This document shows positions 1 through 6,633 of a stretch of DNA of 9,042 nucleotides, piece by piece. Both the position numbers and the translations under genes were made by a program. Each line of letters starts with the position of its first letter. Position 1 is the first letter of the stretch. The notes under the pieces are model-generated. The model was not told the DNA's origin. It did not search any database and saw nothing but the letters and a program-made list of their open reading frames with translations. The stretch spans positions 1-9,042 of the forward strand of contig DMKD01000313.1 of the NCBI GenBank assembly GCA_003454605.1. The letters run 5' to 3'. Source of the stretch: Spirochaeta sp. (GTDB lineage Bacteria > Spirochaetota > Spirochaetia > UBA9216).

Positions 1-1465
1 CATTCATCTTAATGTGCGCACTCGCCATGTCGATCTCGGGTATACCTGAGCCCTGCATTGCAACCGCTGCGCCGACTCCGCGTACACGTGTGCCGTTTTT
101 TATCTTCTTTCCTCTGTATTTTTCCCACTCGATAGCGGCAGCACCCCGGTCTATACATTCGCTGAGGCCGCATGATTTAATGTACTGGCTGACGCCTTCC
201 TTTCCTTCGCCGAGTGCTGCAAAAACCTGTGAGGTTTCGCCGCTTTTAATGTGACGTTTTTTGACATAATCGCAGAAGTCTTCACCGCAGTAGCGGGCGG
301 CTTCGTCAATATGCTGATTAAGGGCAAAATATCCCTGAGTCGCGCCGTAGCCGCGGTATGCTCCGCCAATCGGCAGGTTGGTGTAGACCGAGCGTCCGGT
401 GAACCTGAGGTTTTCAATCTTATTGAACAGCGGCAGCACCTTTGCTCCGGCATTTGAAAGCACTGTAAGCGCATGAGGACCGTATGCCCCTGCGTTCATC
501 AGGTCATCGACGTCGAGGGCGGTGATAGTACCGTCTTTTTTAATTCCCATCCTGATTCTGCTCCGCATAGCATGCCGCGTACGGGCGCTGATGAATACTT
601 CCTTGCGGCTTAAGACGATTTTAACATTTCGTTTCAGCCTCCATGCGGCAAGGGCCGCAACCTGTTCGAGGAAAACTTCCTGCTTGCCTCCGAAGGCACC
701 GCCCACGCGGGGTTTGATTACCCTGATGTTTTTAATCTCAATGCCGCAGACAATGCTGACGATCCTACGGATATGAAAGGGGACCTGTGTTGACGAAATA
801 ATAATCATTCTGCCGCGTTCATCGAAATAAACCGATACGGCGTGAGGTTCGGTGGCACAGTGTGATGCATACTGCATACTGTAGCTTTCATCTATGATCA
901 GATCGGCTTCATTGAAGCCTTCGTCAATATCACCGAAGCCTGTGACAATCTCGGCGGCAATATTCTGTTCGGGCTTGTAGGTAACGGGAATGGCAGGGTA
1001 TTCATCATCACTGTGAATAACAGGAGCATCCTTATCCATAGCTTTTTCTATATCAAATAGCGGAGGAGTTTCTTCGATAACAACTTTTATGAGCTTTAAA
1101 GCAGCCTCTGCCTGCTCTTTTGTTTCAGCTGCAACGGCTGCAATGCGGTCGCCGACAAATCTGAGTTTTCGATCAAACATCCTGCAGTCGTAGGGAGAGG
1201 GTTCGGGAAAACCCTGTCCTGCGGTTGTATGGAGTTTATCCGGAGTATTACCGTAGAAGAGAACTGTTTTCACTCCAGGGGCTTTTTCGGCTTCAGTGAT
1301 GCTGATATCAGTGATAAGACCGCTTGGAATATCAGAATATCTGAAAGCTATGTAGAGCGGATCTTCTATCCTGAAGTCATCAGTATATTTTTCGTTTCCG
1401 CATGCAAGGGCGATTGAATCTAACTTTAAATGGGAGATACCGGCGTTCTTAAATTTATCATCCAT
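1..1465 (-). CDS. xdhA: Xanthine dehydrogenase-type molybdopterin-binding subunit, partial (C-terminus beyond window)
   Basis: Large catalytic subunit of a molybdenum hydroxylase, which hydroxylates a purine or similar heterocycle at the Mo-pterin centre and passes electrons to the 2Fe-2S and FAD subunits. The frame is open from the ATG at 1465 to the window edge (488 codons); the family is about 750 residues, so roughly the last third is missing. Visible landmarks are an N-terminal 'a/b hammerhead' region with RFVGDRIAAVAAE (102-114), the Mo-pterin motif VGGAFGGKQE (254-263), Gln227 in STQVPF, and GGAYRGYGATQG (367-378), whose Arg371 aligns with the substrate-binding Arg880 of bovine enzyme. 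After GGK there is Gln262 where bovine enzyme has Glu802; I recall bacterial XdhA proteins having Gln here. The start overlaps the upstream Fe-S gene by 8 bases (ATGGATGA), indicating coupling. Family is certain; xanthine as substrate is inferred, and nicotinate or aldehyde are alternatives. Confidence 0.95.
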   Translation of the reverse strand, partial: MDDKFKNAGISHLKLDSIALACGNEKYTDDFRIEDPLYIAFRYSDIPSGLITDISITEAEKAPGVKTVLFYGNTPDKLHTTAGQGFPEPSPYDCRMFDRKLRFVGDRIAAVAAETKEQAEAALKLIKVVIEETPPLFDIEKAMDKDAPVIHSDDEYPAIPVTYKPEQNIAAEIVTGFGDIDEGFNEADLIIDESYSMQYASHCATEPHAVSVYFDERGRMIIISSTQVPFHIRRIVSIVCGIEIKNIRVIKPRVGGAFGGKQEVFLEQVAALAAWRLKRNVKIVLSRKEVFISARTRHAMRSRIRMGIKKDGTITALDVDDLMNAGAYGPHALTVLSNAGAKVLPLFNKIENLRFTGRSVYTNLPIGGAYRGYGATQGYFALNQHIDEAARYCGEDFCDYVKKRHIKSGETSQVFAALGEGKEGVSQYIKSCGLSECIDRGAAAIEWEKYRGKKIKNGTRVRGVGAAVAMQGSGIPEIDMASAHIKMN

Positions 1466-1946
1466 TATCAGCCTCCCTCATGAGTCTGCCGGCCATAAGC
1501 ACGGCTTCGATTATCTTTTTATATCCTGTGCAGCGGCAGATATTACCGTCAAGGGCTTTTTTGATCTGCTCCACATCAGGATCGGGATTTTCAAGAAGGA
1601 GGGCATAGGTGCTGAGGACCTGACCCGGGGTGCAGAATCCGCATTGCACAGCTCCGCTTTCTGCAAAAGCGCGCTGAATAGGGTGGGGATTATAAATGTC
1701 GCCCAGAGCTTTGACGGTGAGAATATCTCCTCCCTTCGCACTTGCTGCCAGGACCATGCATGAGTTAACGGTTTTCCCATTAAGAATAACTACACAGGAT
1801 CCGCAGTCTCCAGTTTCACAACCATTATGTACCTCGGTGCGGCCGTTATCACGCAGTACTGTAAGAAGGCTCGCATCAGGCTTGAAGGTAAATGTTTCGG
1901 ATTTGCCGTTTACGGTGAAATCAAGGCTGAGAAGGTTATTCATCAT
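1458..1946 (-). CDS. xdhC: Xanthine dehydrogenase-type 2Fe-2S subunit
   Basis: Small electron-transfer subunit carrying two 2Fe-2S clusters between the molybdenum and FAD subunits. The 162 residues match the usual length of about 160. The N-terminal plant-ferredoxin-like domain has Cys43, Cys48, Cys51 and Cys63 in GCETGDCGSC and NSC. The C-terminal helical domain has Cys102 and Cys105 (QCGFCTPGQ) plus Cys137 and Cys139 (ICRCTGY), so both clusters have a full ligand set. The ATG at 1946 is preceded by a strong AAGGAGGAG ribosome binding site (about 1952-1960); a second ATG follows directly at 1943. It overlaps the end of the FAD gene by 11 bases and the start of the Mo gene by 8 bases. Symbol follows the E. 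coli naming, in which XdhC is the Fe-S subunit. Confidence 0.95.
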   Translation of the reverse strand: MMNNLLSLDFTVNGKSETFTFKPDASLLTVLRDNGRTEVHNGCETGDCGSCVVILNGKTVNSCMVLAASAKGGDILTVKALGDIYNPHPIQRAFAESGAVQCGFCTPGQVLSTYALLLENPDPDVEQIKKALDGNICRCTGYKKIIEAVLMAGRLMREADNG

Positions 1947-2700
1947 CAGCTCCTCCTTTTGGAAACAGTCGTCTAAGTTCGCTTATCGCACGGGAAAGGA
2001 TGTAATCTTCTGACATTCCCCTTTCAGAATTGAAAGACAGAGTTTGAGAAGCTTCAGCGATGACTGCATCAGAGTTTCCTTTGAATACCCTCAAGCCGTC
2101 TCTCGCTCCATTCACCGCGCATACGAAAAAGTCGTCGGAGCGTTTTGATACAGCAAGAGTAAAAGTCGGGTAATCAAAACCCGTAAATGTGAAGCGGTAA
2201 TAACTGCCCTTGATTGAATCAAGAGGAACCGAGACCGATGATACAAGATTATTTTTACGCATCTTTCTGTCTGCGGAATAAACAGCGTAATCGATATCTT
2301 CGCTGCTTCCCTCGAAACGCAGAACTGCACCTGAGGCTGCTAGCGGGGCGGTGATGTCGGACCATTTCGGTGAAGAGGCTATGCTGCCGCCGATGGATAT
2401 GCGGTTTCGAAGCGGAGTTGATGCCGCCTGTGAAAGCGCCACAGAAATGATGTTGCCGGGGGATGCAGCATGAAGGAATGAGGCTGCATCAGTGTAACTC
2501 ACAGCTGAGCCGAGAACAATTCCGGTATCTGTATTCTTTAAGATTTTATAGTCTGCCACAGAATTGATATCGAAAAGACCGCTGAGTTTCAACGATGTTT
2601 TTATAAGGAAGGTTCCACCGGCATGCGGCTGAAATCCGTCGTTAAATAAATTCAGGCATTCAGAACCTGATTCGGGGAAAAACCATTTTAGATCATTCAT
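1936..2700 (-). CDS. xdhB: Xanthine dehydrogenase-type FAD-binding subunit
   Basis: Medium subunit of the molybdenum hydroxylase; it binds FAD and delivers electrons to NAD or another acceptor. Seen: 254 residues, shorter than the roughly 290 typical of the family. The N-terminal flavin pyrophosphate motif is HAGGTFLIK (26-34), a variant of AGGTDL with Phe31 in the Asp position. The second FAD motif is PLRNRISIGGSIASSPKWSD (96-115), which corresponds to RN-x-TIGGN/S-x-A-x-x-P-x-x-D. A TGFDYPTFTLAV stretch (173-184) matches the family's 'alDyp-vsvAv' segment before the C-terminal domain. It is the first gene of the operon; its ATG at 2700 has no convincing Shine-Dalgarno sequence, unlike the next gene. 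Family assignment rests on these motifs and on position beside the other two subunits. Confidence 0.88.
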   Translation of the reverse strand: MNDLKWFFPESGSECLNLFNDGFQPHAGGTFLIKTSLKLSGLFDINSVADYKILKNTDTGIVLGSAVSYTDAASFLHAASPGNIISVALSQAASTPLRNRISIGGSIASSPKWSDITAPLAASGAVLRFEGSSEDIDYAVYSADRKMRKNNLVSSVSVPLDSIKGSYYRFTFTGFDYPTFTLAVSKRSDDFFVCAVNGARDGLRVFKGNSDAVIAEASQTLSFNSERGMSEDYILSRAISELRRLFPKGGADDE

Positions 2701-2727
2701 GAATACTATTGTAAATCCAAAAAAGAA

Positions 2728-2758
2728 ATAATAGCAAGTAAAATAACCTCGTTGACAA
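2728..2758 (-). promoter_or_regulatory. Candidate sigma70-like promoter of the xdh operon
   Basis: On the minus strand, TTGTCA (2758-2753) and TATTAT (2733-2728) match the -35 and -10 consensus at 5 of 6 positions each. The 19-base spacer is longer than ideal. Predicted transcription would begin near 2721, leaving a leader of about 20 bases before the ATG at 2700. Base matching only. Confidence 0.4.
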
Positions 2759-2769
2759 AGATGTTAACG
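2750..2769. promoter_or_regulatory. Candidate operator: 20-bp near-palindrome between divergent promoters
   Basis: CGTTGACA-AAGA-TGTTAACG: 7 of 8 arm positions are complementary around a 4-base centre. It covers the overlapping -35 boxes of both divergent promoters, so a bound protein would be placed to control both xdh and the plus-strand gene. The right arm TGTTAACG recurs exactly at 4830-4837 by the hydantoinase promoter. The regulator is unknown and no regulator gene lies in the window. Confidence 0.4.
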
Positions 2770-2780
2770 GCGTTTAGGAT
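2752..2780 (+). promoter_or_regulatory. Candidate sigma70-like promoter of the unknown 631-residue gene
   Basis: TTGACA (2752-2757, perfect -35), a 17-base spacer and TAGGAT (2775-2780, 4 of 6 for -10). The same TTG could be read as a start codon, but its overlap with a good promoter argues that translation starts downstream. The predicted transcription start is near 2787. Confidence 0.5.
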
Positions 2781-2847
2781 TAGATGGATGGGTGGTCCTA
2801 ATTTACTCCAGAAAATCATAAATGCTTACTCTAAAAAGACCAATAAT

Positions 2848-4743
2848 ATGGAAATTCGCTATGGTCAGCTCCTTGATTTTATAAATAACCTTGTTATCAA
2901 TGATGAATCGGGACGATATAATGTATTCAGTACGAATACATCCGATGTCCTCACGGCGATGTTGATAAATCTTGATGAATCGGGCGTATGCAAACTTAAA
3001 TACAGCGGAACAGTAATAGAATCGATAAAAAACTTCGGTTATCTCAATCAGGCGGTTCAGACTGCTTATGAGAGAATGGAATCAAATTCAGAGTATCCGT
3101 TTCCGACTTTCAGTTCGATGAACATAAAGGTGCCTGAAGATAAGTTGAAAGCCCTGCACCTTCCCGAAAATCTGAGTGCTGCTCTGCGTGATGATATCAA
3201 AGATTCAGACATTATCTATAAACTGTTTTTCGCTGGAGATTCAAGTCCGATAATTGCTGAGGGTGCTATAATCAGGTCAAGGATGCTTGTTCTGGCAGTC
3301 AGTAAGGTGAGAAATTTTCTGACATTTAAGAACAATGCCAATTTTATGTATCAGAAGATGCTTCCTGCATTTAATAAGAATACAAGAGTGCTGATGGATG
3401 CCATAAAGATGGTGCAGTCTAATCCCGGGAGAGCGTCATTGGCTATTAAAAAACCGGATGAATTTGTTTTTTCGTTTTGGACTCAGATGTGTTCGTTTCT
3501 TCGAAAGGATCTTTCCGGTAAAGAAAATATGACAACGAATGATGAAGGTCTTCTGCAGTCAGCCGTGCTTATACATTCATACATACTTTATTACAAGAAT
3601 ATAATCATAAGTAATAAACGAAAGCAGGAAGCTCTTAAATTTGTAGGTGAAAAATTAAAGAAGGAACCTTATTATTACAGTATAAGCGATATATACAGTT
3701 TTAGCGATAAACAGGGCCCCCTGCTTGATAAAAAGTATAAAAGAGAAGATCTGCATGATTTCATAAATGGAAAACTCAAGGTAAAAAATAATGATGCTCT
3801 GCCTGAACTCGTTAAGGTGAAGACAGTAAACAATAAGATGTATTACATTCACAACTCTGTATTTCTTACCCTTATTCATAAAAAAATAAATGATGCACAT
3901 GATCATTTCCGGAAAGAGTATCTTGATGCATGGGCGGAGGATATCCGTTCTTATCGAACTCCCAAGGCGATGAACAGTGATGAAGCCTTTCATGCAGATC
4001 TCGAAAAGAAGGTTAAGAATGAAGATCCTCTTCTTTATGCAATTCTGAGCTTTGAGCTTTTATATCTATCGATCAGCGATTCAAAAAATCTTAAACTGAA
4101 GGCTTTAGCACAGGGCTGGATAGACGTGAAAATGCAGGCTTCGAAACCGCTTCCGGATATTCTGGATCTTCATCGTCGAAATCTCGCCTCCGAGGTGAGA
4201 TCCATTGTGCCCTTCTGGCTGACTATAGGATTTTTCAGACGCCTGGCGGCAATCTTCGGTGGAGGAAAGAAAAAGAAGCATGCGAAAAGCTCACTCAAAG
4301 CACAGATTGGCGCTGAAGGCTCTTATCCAAAATCTACTGCAAAGGTAATATCAGGACTCCCATCCACTGATTCATCCGGCAGAAAAAAAATAAAAACCAA
4401 GTCTGCGGAATACAAGAACGCTGTTGATCTGCTGAAGCAGAAGTTGAATTACAGTCATTCCAATGTTAATGAGAAGCTGAAGGATCTGTCAAACGACTGG
4501 AATCCGCTTCTGGACAATGATGCGAGAAATAATCTTGTCAAAGACGTGAATAACATGGTGAGAGATTATATGCGTAAGATACTGCGTGAAACAGCCTTTG
4601 CAGTACCTGATGCAGAAAGGGTGAGCAATATCGCTGATCTCTTAGCTGGAAATAAGGCTTTTACAGTGATAAAGAAACGTGAAAGTTTCAAAAATTACAT
4701 AACTGTGTACATTCTTAAAACACTCAGTGAAACTAAACCATAG
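2848..4743 (+). CDS. Protein of unknown function, 631 residues, lysine-rich, mostly helical
   Basis: I do not recognise this protein. Starting at the ATG at 2848 (MEIRYGQLLDFINN) it has 631 residues. I chose this start because the upstream in-frame TTG at 2752 lies in a -35 box; an ATG at 2788, almost at the predicted transcription start, would give 651 residues on a nearly leaderless message. The ribosome binding site is weak (AAGA, 2836-2839). The sequence is rich in Lys, Asn, Asp and Ser with no signal peptide. Residues 1-445 look mainly helical. Residues 452-471 form a short hydrophobic patch (VPFWLTIGFFRRLAAIF), followed by a GGGKKKKHAK basic tract and a polar linker to about 518. A C-terminal helical domain (about 520-631) contains DWNPLLDNDARNNLVKDV. 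It looks cytoplasmic, perhaps membrane-associated. It is a single-gene unit, divergent from xdh and closed by a hairpin. Probably lineage-restricted, possibly to spirochaetes; no function is offered. Confidence 0.85.
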   Translation: MEIRYGQLLDFINNLVINDESGRYNVFSTNTSDVLTAMLINLDESGVCKLKYSGTVIESIKNFGYLNQAVQTAYERMESNSEYPFPTFSSMNIKVPEDKLKALHLPENLSAALRDDIKDSDIIYKLFFAGDSSPIIAEGAIIRSRMLVLAVSKVRNFLTFKNNANFMYQKMLPAFNKNTRVLMDAIKMVQSNPGRASLAIKKPDEFVFSFWTQMCSFLRKDLSGKENMTTNDEGLLQSAVLIHSYILYYKNIIISNKRKQEALKFVGEKLKKEPYYYSISDIYSFSDKQGPLLDKKYKREDLHDFINGKLKVKNNDALPELVKVKTVNNKMYYIHNSVFLTLIHKKINDAHDHFRKEYLDAWAEDIRSYRTPKAMNSDEAFHADLEKKVKNEDPLLYAILSFELLYLSISDSKNLKLKALAQGWIDVKMQASKPLPDILDLHRRNLASEVRSIVPFWLTIGFFRRLAAIFGGGKKKKHAKSSLKAQIGAEGSYPKSTAKVISGLPSTDSSGRKKIKTKSAEYKNAVDLLKQKLNYSHSNVNEKLKDLSNDWNPLLDNDARNNLVKDVNNMVRDYMRKILRETAFAVPDAERVSNIADLLAGNKAFTVIKKRESFKNYITVYILKTLSETKP

Positions 4744-4783
4744 GAATCTCTAAAAGTCCAATTTCAGGGTTTTTAGAGATTCC
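4743..4783 (+). terminator. Long hairpin after the unknown gene, probable terminator
   Basis: GGAATCTCTAAAA (4743-4755) pairs perfectly with TTTTAGAGATTCC (4771-4783). Inside it, G-U, U-G and two C-G pairs could extend the stem to 17 bp with a 7-base loop. It begins on the last base of the stop codon TAG. It lacks a downstream T-run (CCATAATTC follows), so it may act as a weak terminator or as an mRNA 3'-end stabiliser. Confidence 0.5.
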
Positions 4784-4823
4784 CCATAATTCTTGTTGCC
4801 GGAATTCAAAATAAGGATTAAAA

Positions 4824-4829
4824 TATAAT
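4824..4829 (+). promoter_or_regulatory. Consensus -10 box of the hydantoinase gene
   Basis: A perfect TATAAT 47 bases before the start codon, with transcription expected near 4836. The base run at the proper -35 distance is GGAATT, a poor match; TTGCCG at 4796-4801 is better but 22 bases away. The weak -35 suggests an activator or low basal activity. Confidence 0.5.
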
Positions 4830-4844
4830 TGTTAACGCGAACAT
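4829..4844. promoter_or_regulatory. LacI-family / cre-like operator candidate at the hydantoinase transcription start
   Basis: TTGTTAACGCGAACAT fits the CcpA cre pattern WTGNNARCGNWWWCAW at every fixed position except one (G4839 where W is expected), including the central CG and the outer TG and CA. It lies directly after TATAAT and over the predicted start point, a classic repressor position. CcpA itself belongs to Firmicutes; in another phylum the ligand would be some other LacI-type regulator. Confidence 0.4.
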
Positions 4845-4863
4845 AAATATAAAAATAATTTTT

Positions 4864-4868
4864 GGAGG
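4864..4868 (+). promoter_or_regulatory. Ribosome binding site of the hydantoinase gene
   Basis: GGAGG seven bases before ATG 4876. It is a strong Shine-Dalgarno sequence and fixes this start, which also gives the typical family N-terminus KTIIKNGTVV. Confidence 0.85.
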
Positions 4869-4875
4869 ATAATAA

Positions 4876-6279
4876 ATGAAGACCATTATTAAAAACGGCA
4901 CAGTGGTTACTGCCAGCGATACCTTTAAGGCTGATGTTCTTATAGAAGATGAAAAGATCGTGATGATAGGTACTGAGCTGCCGGCTGAAGGAGCTGATGT
5001 TGTTGATGCCAGGGGGCTGCTTGTTATGCCCGGTGGAATTGATGCACACACACATCTGGATATGCCTTTTGGCGGTACTGATACTGCAGATGATTTCTAT
5101 ACCGGACAGCGTGCCGCAGCTTTCGGCGGAACTACATGTCATGTCGATTTTGCATTGCAGCAGAAAGGACAGACCCTGAAACAGGGTGTTGAGATGTGGC
5201 AGAAGAAGGCGGAAGGTAAAACAATTATCGATTACGGTTTCCATGTCGCACTCACTGATCCTACTGAAGAATCAATTAATGAAATTCCGTCGCTTGTTGA
5301 TATCGGTGTTTGTTCACTCAAAGTCTTTCAGGCTTACAAGGGCGCATTCATGGTCGATGATACCGCACTCTACAAAGCTATGCAGAAAACAAAAGAAGCT
5401 GACATCATGCTCATGACCCATTCAGAAAATGGTGATGCAATTGCTCTTCTCACAGATGAGCTAGTGTCGGCAGGAAAGCTTGATCCTAAATATCATCTCG
5501 ATGCTCATCCCAGAGAAATCGAAGGTGAAGCCACTGCAAGGGCGATAGCGATCGCAGCTGTAACCGGAGCAAAACTTTATGTTGTTCATATGTCATGTTC
5601 AGATTCAATCGAACAAATGGCAATGGGGCGTGCAAAGGGTTACAATGTAATGGGTGAAACCTGTACCCAGTACATGTTCAAGTTTGAAGACGATATGCGT
5701 GTTCCGGGATTTGAAGGCGCTAAATGGGCATGCGGACCTCCGGTACGTACTCCTGAAGATGCACAATTCATCTGGAAATCTTTGCGTGATACAACTCTGC
5801 AGACGGTTGCTACCGACCACTGTTCTTTCGATTATGAAGGCGGCAAAAACGGAAGAAACGCCGGTAAAGAATTAGGAAAAGAAGGCTGGCATAAAATTCC
5901 AAACGGTATTCCCGGAATAGAAGACAGAATGCCGGTAATTTACCATAACGGCGTAAACGGCGGGAAAATCAGCCTGAACCGGTTTGTTGCTCTTACTTCC
6001 ACAAACCCAGCCAAGGCTATGGGAATGTATCCGAGAAAGGGAACAATATCAGCAGGTTCAGATGCGGACATCGTTCTATGGGACCCGAAGAAAAAACATA
6101 CTATTTCAGCAAAAACCCACCACATGAACGTAGACTACAACGCTTATGAAGGGATGGAAGTAGAGGGAATGCCTGTAAGAACCATTATCCGCGGAACCAC
6201 TGTTGTAGATAACGGAGAACTCTGTGTAGAAAAGGGTTTTGGTAAATATGTTTACAGGAAGAATCCGCAGATTGTTTAA
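4876..6279 (+). CDS. hydA: D-hydantoinase / dihydropyrimidinase, metal-dependent cyclic amidohydrolase
   Basis: Cytoplasmic binuclear-metal (normally zinc) enzyme that opens cyclic imides such as 5,6-dihydrouracil or hydantoins to N-carbamoyl amino acids. The 467 residues are the usual length. All expected metal ligands are present: His58 and His60 (GGIDAHTHLD), Lys149 for carboxylation (SLKVFQAYKG), His182 (THSENGD), His238 (VVHMS) and Asp314 (ATDHCSFD). Tyr154 matches the substrate-contacting tyrosine, and WACGPPVRTPED (284-295) and NGIPGIEDR (343-351) are family blocks. The N-terminal beta segment and the C-terminal SDADIVLWDP complete the composite amidohydrolase fold. It has its own promoter and terminator, so it is monocistronic. 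The nearby molybdenum hydroxylase recalls purine-degradation clusters in which a HyuA-type hydantoinase accompanies XDH-like proteins; sequence style here is closer to dihydropyrimidinase. Family is near certain, exact substrate is not. Confidence 0.96.
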   Translation: MKTIIKNGTVVTASDTFKADVLIEDEKIVMIGTELPAEGADVVDARGLLVMPGGIDAHTHLDMPFGGTDTADDFYTGQRAAAFGGTTCHVDFALQQKGQTLKQGVEMWQKKAEGKTIIDYGFHVALTDPTEESINEIPSLVDIGVCSLKVFQAYKGAFMVDDTALYKAMQKTKEADIMLMTHSENGDAIALLTDELVSAGKLDPKYHLDAHPREIEGEATARAIAIAAVTGAKLYVVHMSCSDSIEQMAMGRAKGYNVMGETCTQYMFKFEDDMRVPGFEGAKWACGPPVRTPEDAQFIWKSLRDTTLQTVATDHCSFDYEGGKNGRNAGKELGKEGWHKIPNGIPGIEDRMPVIYHNGVNGGKISLNRFVALTSTNPAKAMGMYPRKGTISAGSDADIVLWDPKKKHTISAKTHHMNVDYNAYEGMEVEGMPVRTIIRGTTVVDNGELCVEKGFGKYVYRKNPQIV

Positions 6280-6290
6280 TTAAAATAAAA

Positions 6291-6318
6291 AAAGACGGCT
6301 CCGTCAGGTGCCGTCTTT
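6291..6318 (+). terminator. Rho-independent terminator after hydA
   Basis: Perfect 9-bp stem AAAGACGGC (6291-6299) with GCCGTCTTT (6310-6318), a 10-base loop, an A-rich tract before and T residues at the 3' side of the stem. It begins 11 bases after the stop codon. The GC-rich core with flanking A and T makes it convincing on the plus strand; the A-run upstream could also serve the opposite strand. Confidence 0.75.
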
Positions 6319-6390
6319 AGACTGTATCCCGTAGACAGGACAAAAGTCACTTAATATTAATTACATTCACATTTCCCAAAATAAACATTA

Positions 6391-6420
6391 TTGAAATATA
6401 GTTTTTAAATGTCGTATCAT
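6391..6420 (+). promoter_or_regulatory. Candidate distal promoter of the chemoreceptor operon
   Basis: TTGAAA (6391-6396), an 18-base spacer and TATCAT (6415-6420), each 5 of 6 to sigma70 consensus. If used, the transcript would start near 6427 and carry a leader of about 210 bases containing the hairpins described below. In AT-rich DNA such matches arise by chance fairly often. Confidence 0.35.
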
Positions 6421-6518
6421 TTTGATGTGAAAATATGAAATTGTAAATCAACCAAAAGGTTGAAATTATATTTAATAATGAAAAATTAACATTGATGCAT
6501 AAAAGATCTCTATTAATA

Positions 6519-6549
6519 CGCAGTTTTTATCAAGTTTGGAAAACTTGCG
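6519..6549 (+). other. Two mutually exclusive hairpins in the possible chemoreceptor leader
   Basis: CAAGTTT (6531-6537) pairs with AAACTTG (6541-6547) around a GGA loop. Alternatively CGCA-GTTTT (6519-6527) pairs with AAAAC-T-TGCG (6540-6549), 9 bp with one bulged T. Both use the same 3' strand, so only one can form at a time. Relevant at RNA level only if transcription starts upstream. Confidence 0.35.
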
Positions 6550-6592
6550 GTCTATCACAGGTCGGGGCTGAGTAAATTTATGGTTGAACGCA

Positions 6593-6620
6593 TTGACTTT
6601 GGGATTCTCTATACTATAGT
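6593..6620 (+). promoter_or_regulatory. Candidate proximal promoter of the chemoreceptor operon
   Basis: TTGACT (6593-6598), a 16-base spacer and TATAGT (6615-6620), each 5 of 6 to sigma70 consensus. The expected start near 6627 leaves only about 13 bases of leader, just enough for the ribosome binding site. I saw no sigma28-type flagellar promoter (TAAA-N15-GCCGATAA). Confidence 0.45.
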
Positions 6621-6626
6621 TAATGC

Positions 6627-6633
6627 AAGAGGA
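6627..6633 (+). promoter_or_regulatory. Ribosome binding site deciding the chemoreceptor start
   Basis: AAGAGGA ends six bases before ATG 6640. This supports 6640 over the in-frame ATG at 6580, which would add 20 residues encoded by promoter sequence and put a polar segment before the first membrane helix. Confidence 0.75.

Noticed and set aside
1696..2013. 105-codon plus-strand frame across xdhC and xdhB
   Set aside because: It lies antisense to two genes with clear cofactor motifs and shows no recognisable protein features.
2752..2847. N-terminal extension of the unknown protein from the TTG at 2752
   Set aside because: The TTG is part of a perfect TTGACA -35 box with a -10 box 17 bases on, and no ribosome binding site precedes it. 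MEIRYGQLL at 2848 looks like a natural start.
3655..3993. 112-codon minus-strand frame inside the unknown gene
   Set aside because: It is an antisense shadow; the hydrophobic Ile/Phe/Tyr-rich product simply reflects the complement of Lys/Asn/Asp-rich codons.
4750..5244. 164-codon open frame on the minus strand over the start of hydA
   Set aside because: It is antisense to a certain gene and spans its promoter; the product is Cys/Ser/Asn-rich without family features and has no ribosome binding site.
6366..6431. Inverted 7-mer TTCACAT (6366-6372) and ATGTGAA (6425-6431)
   Set aside because: The copies are 52 bases apart in AT-rich sequence with no supporting extension, so chance is the simplest explanation.
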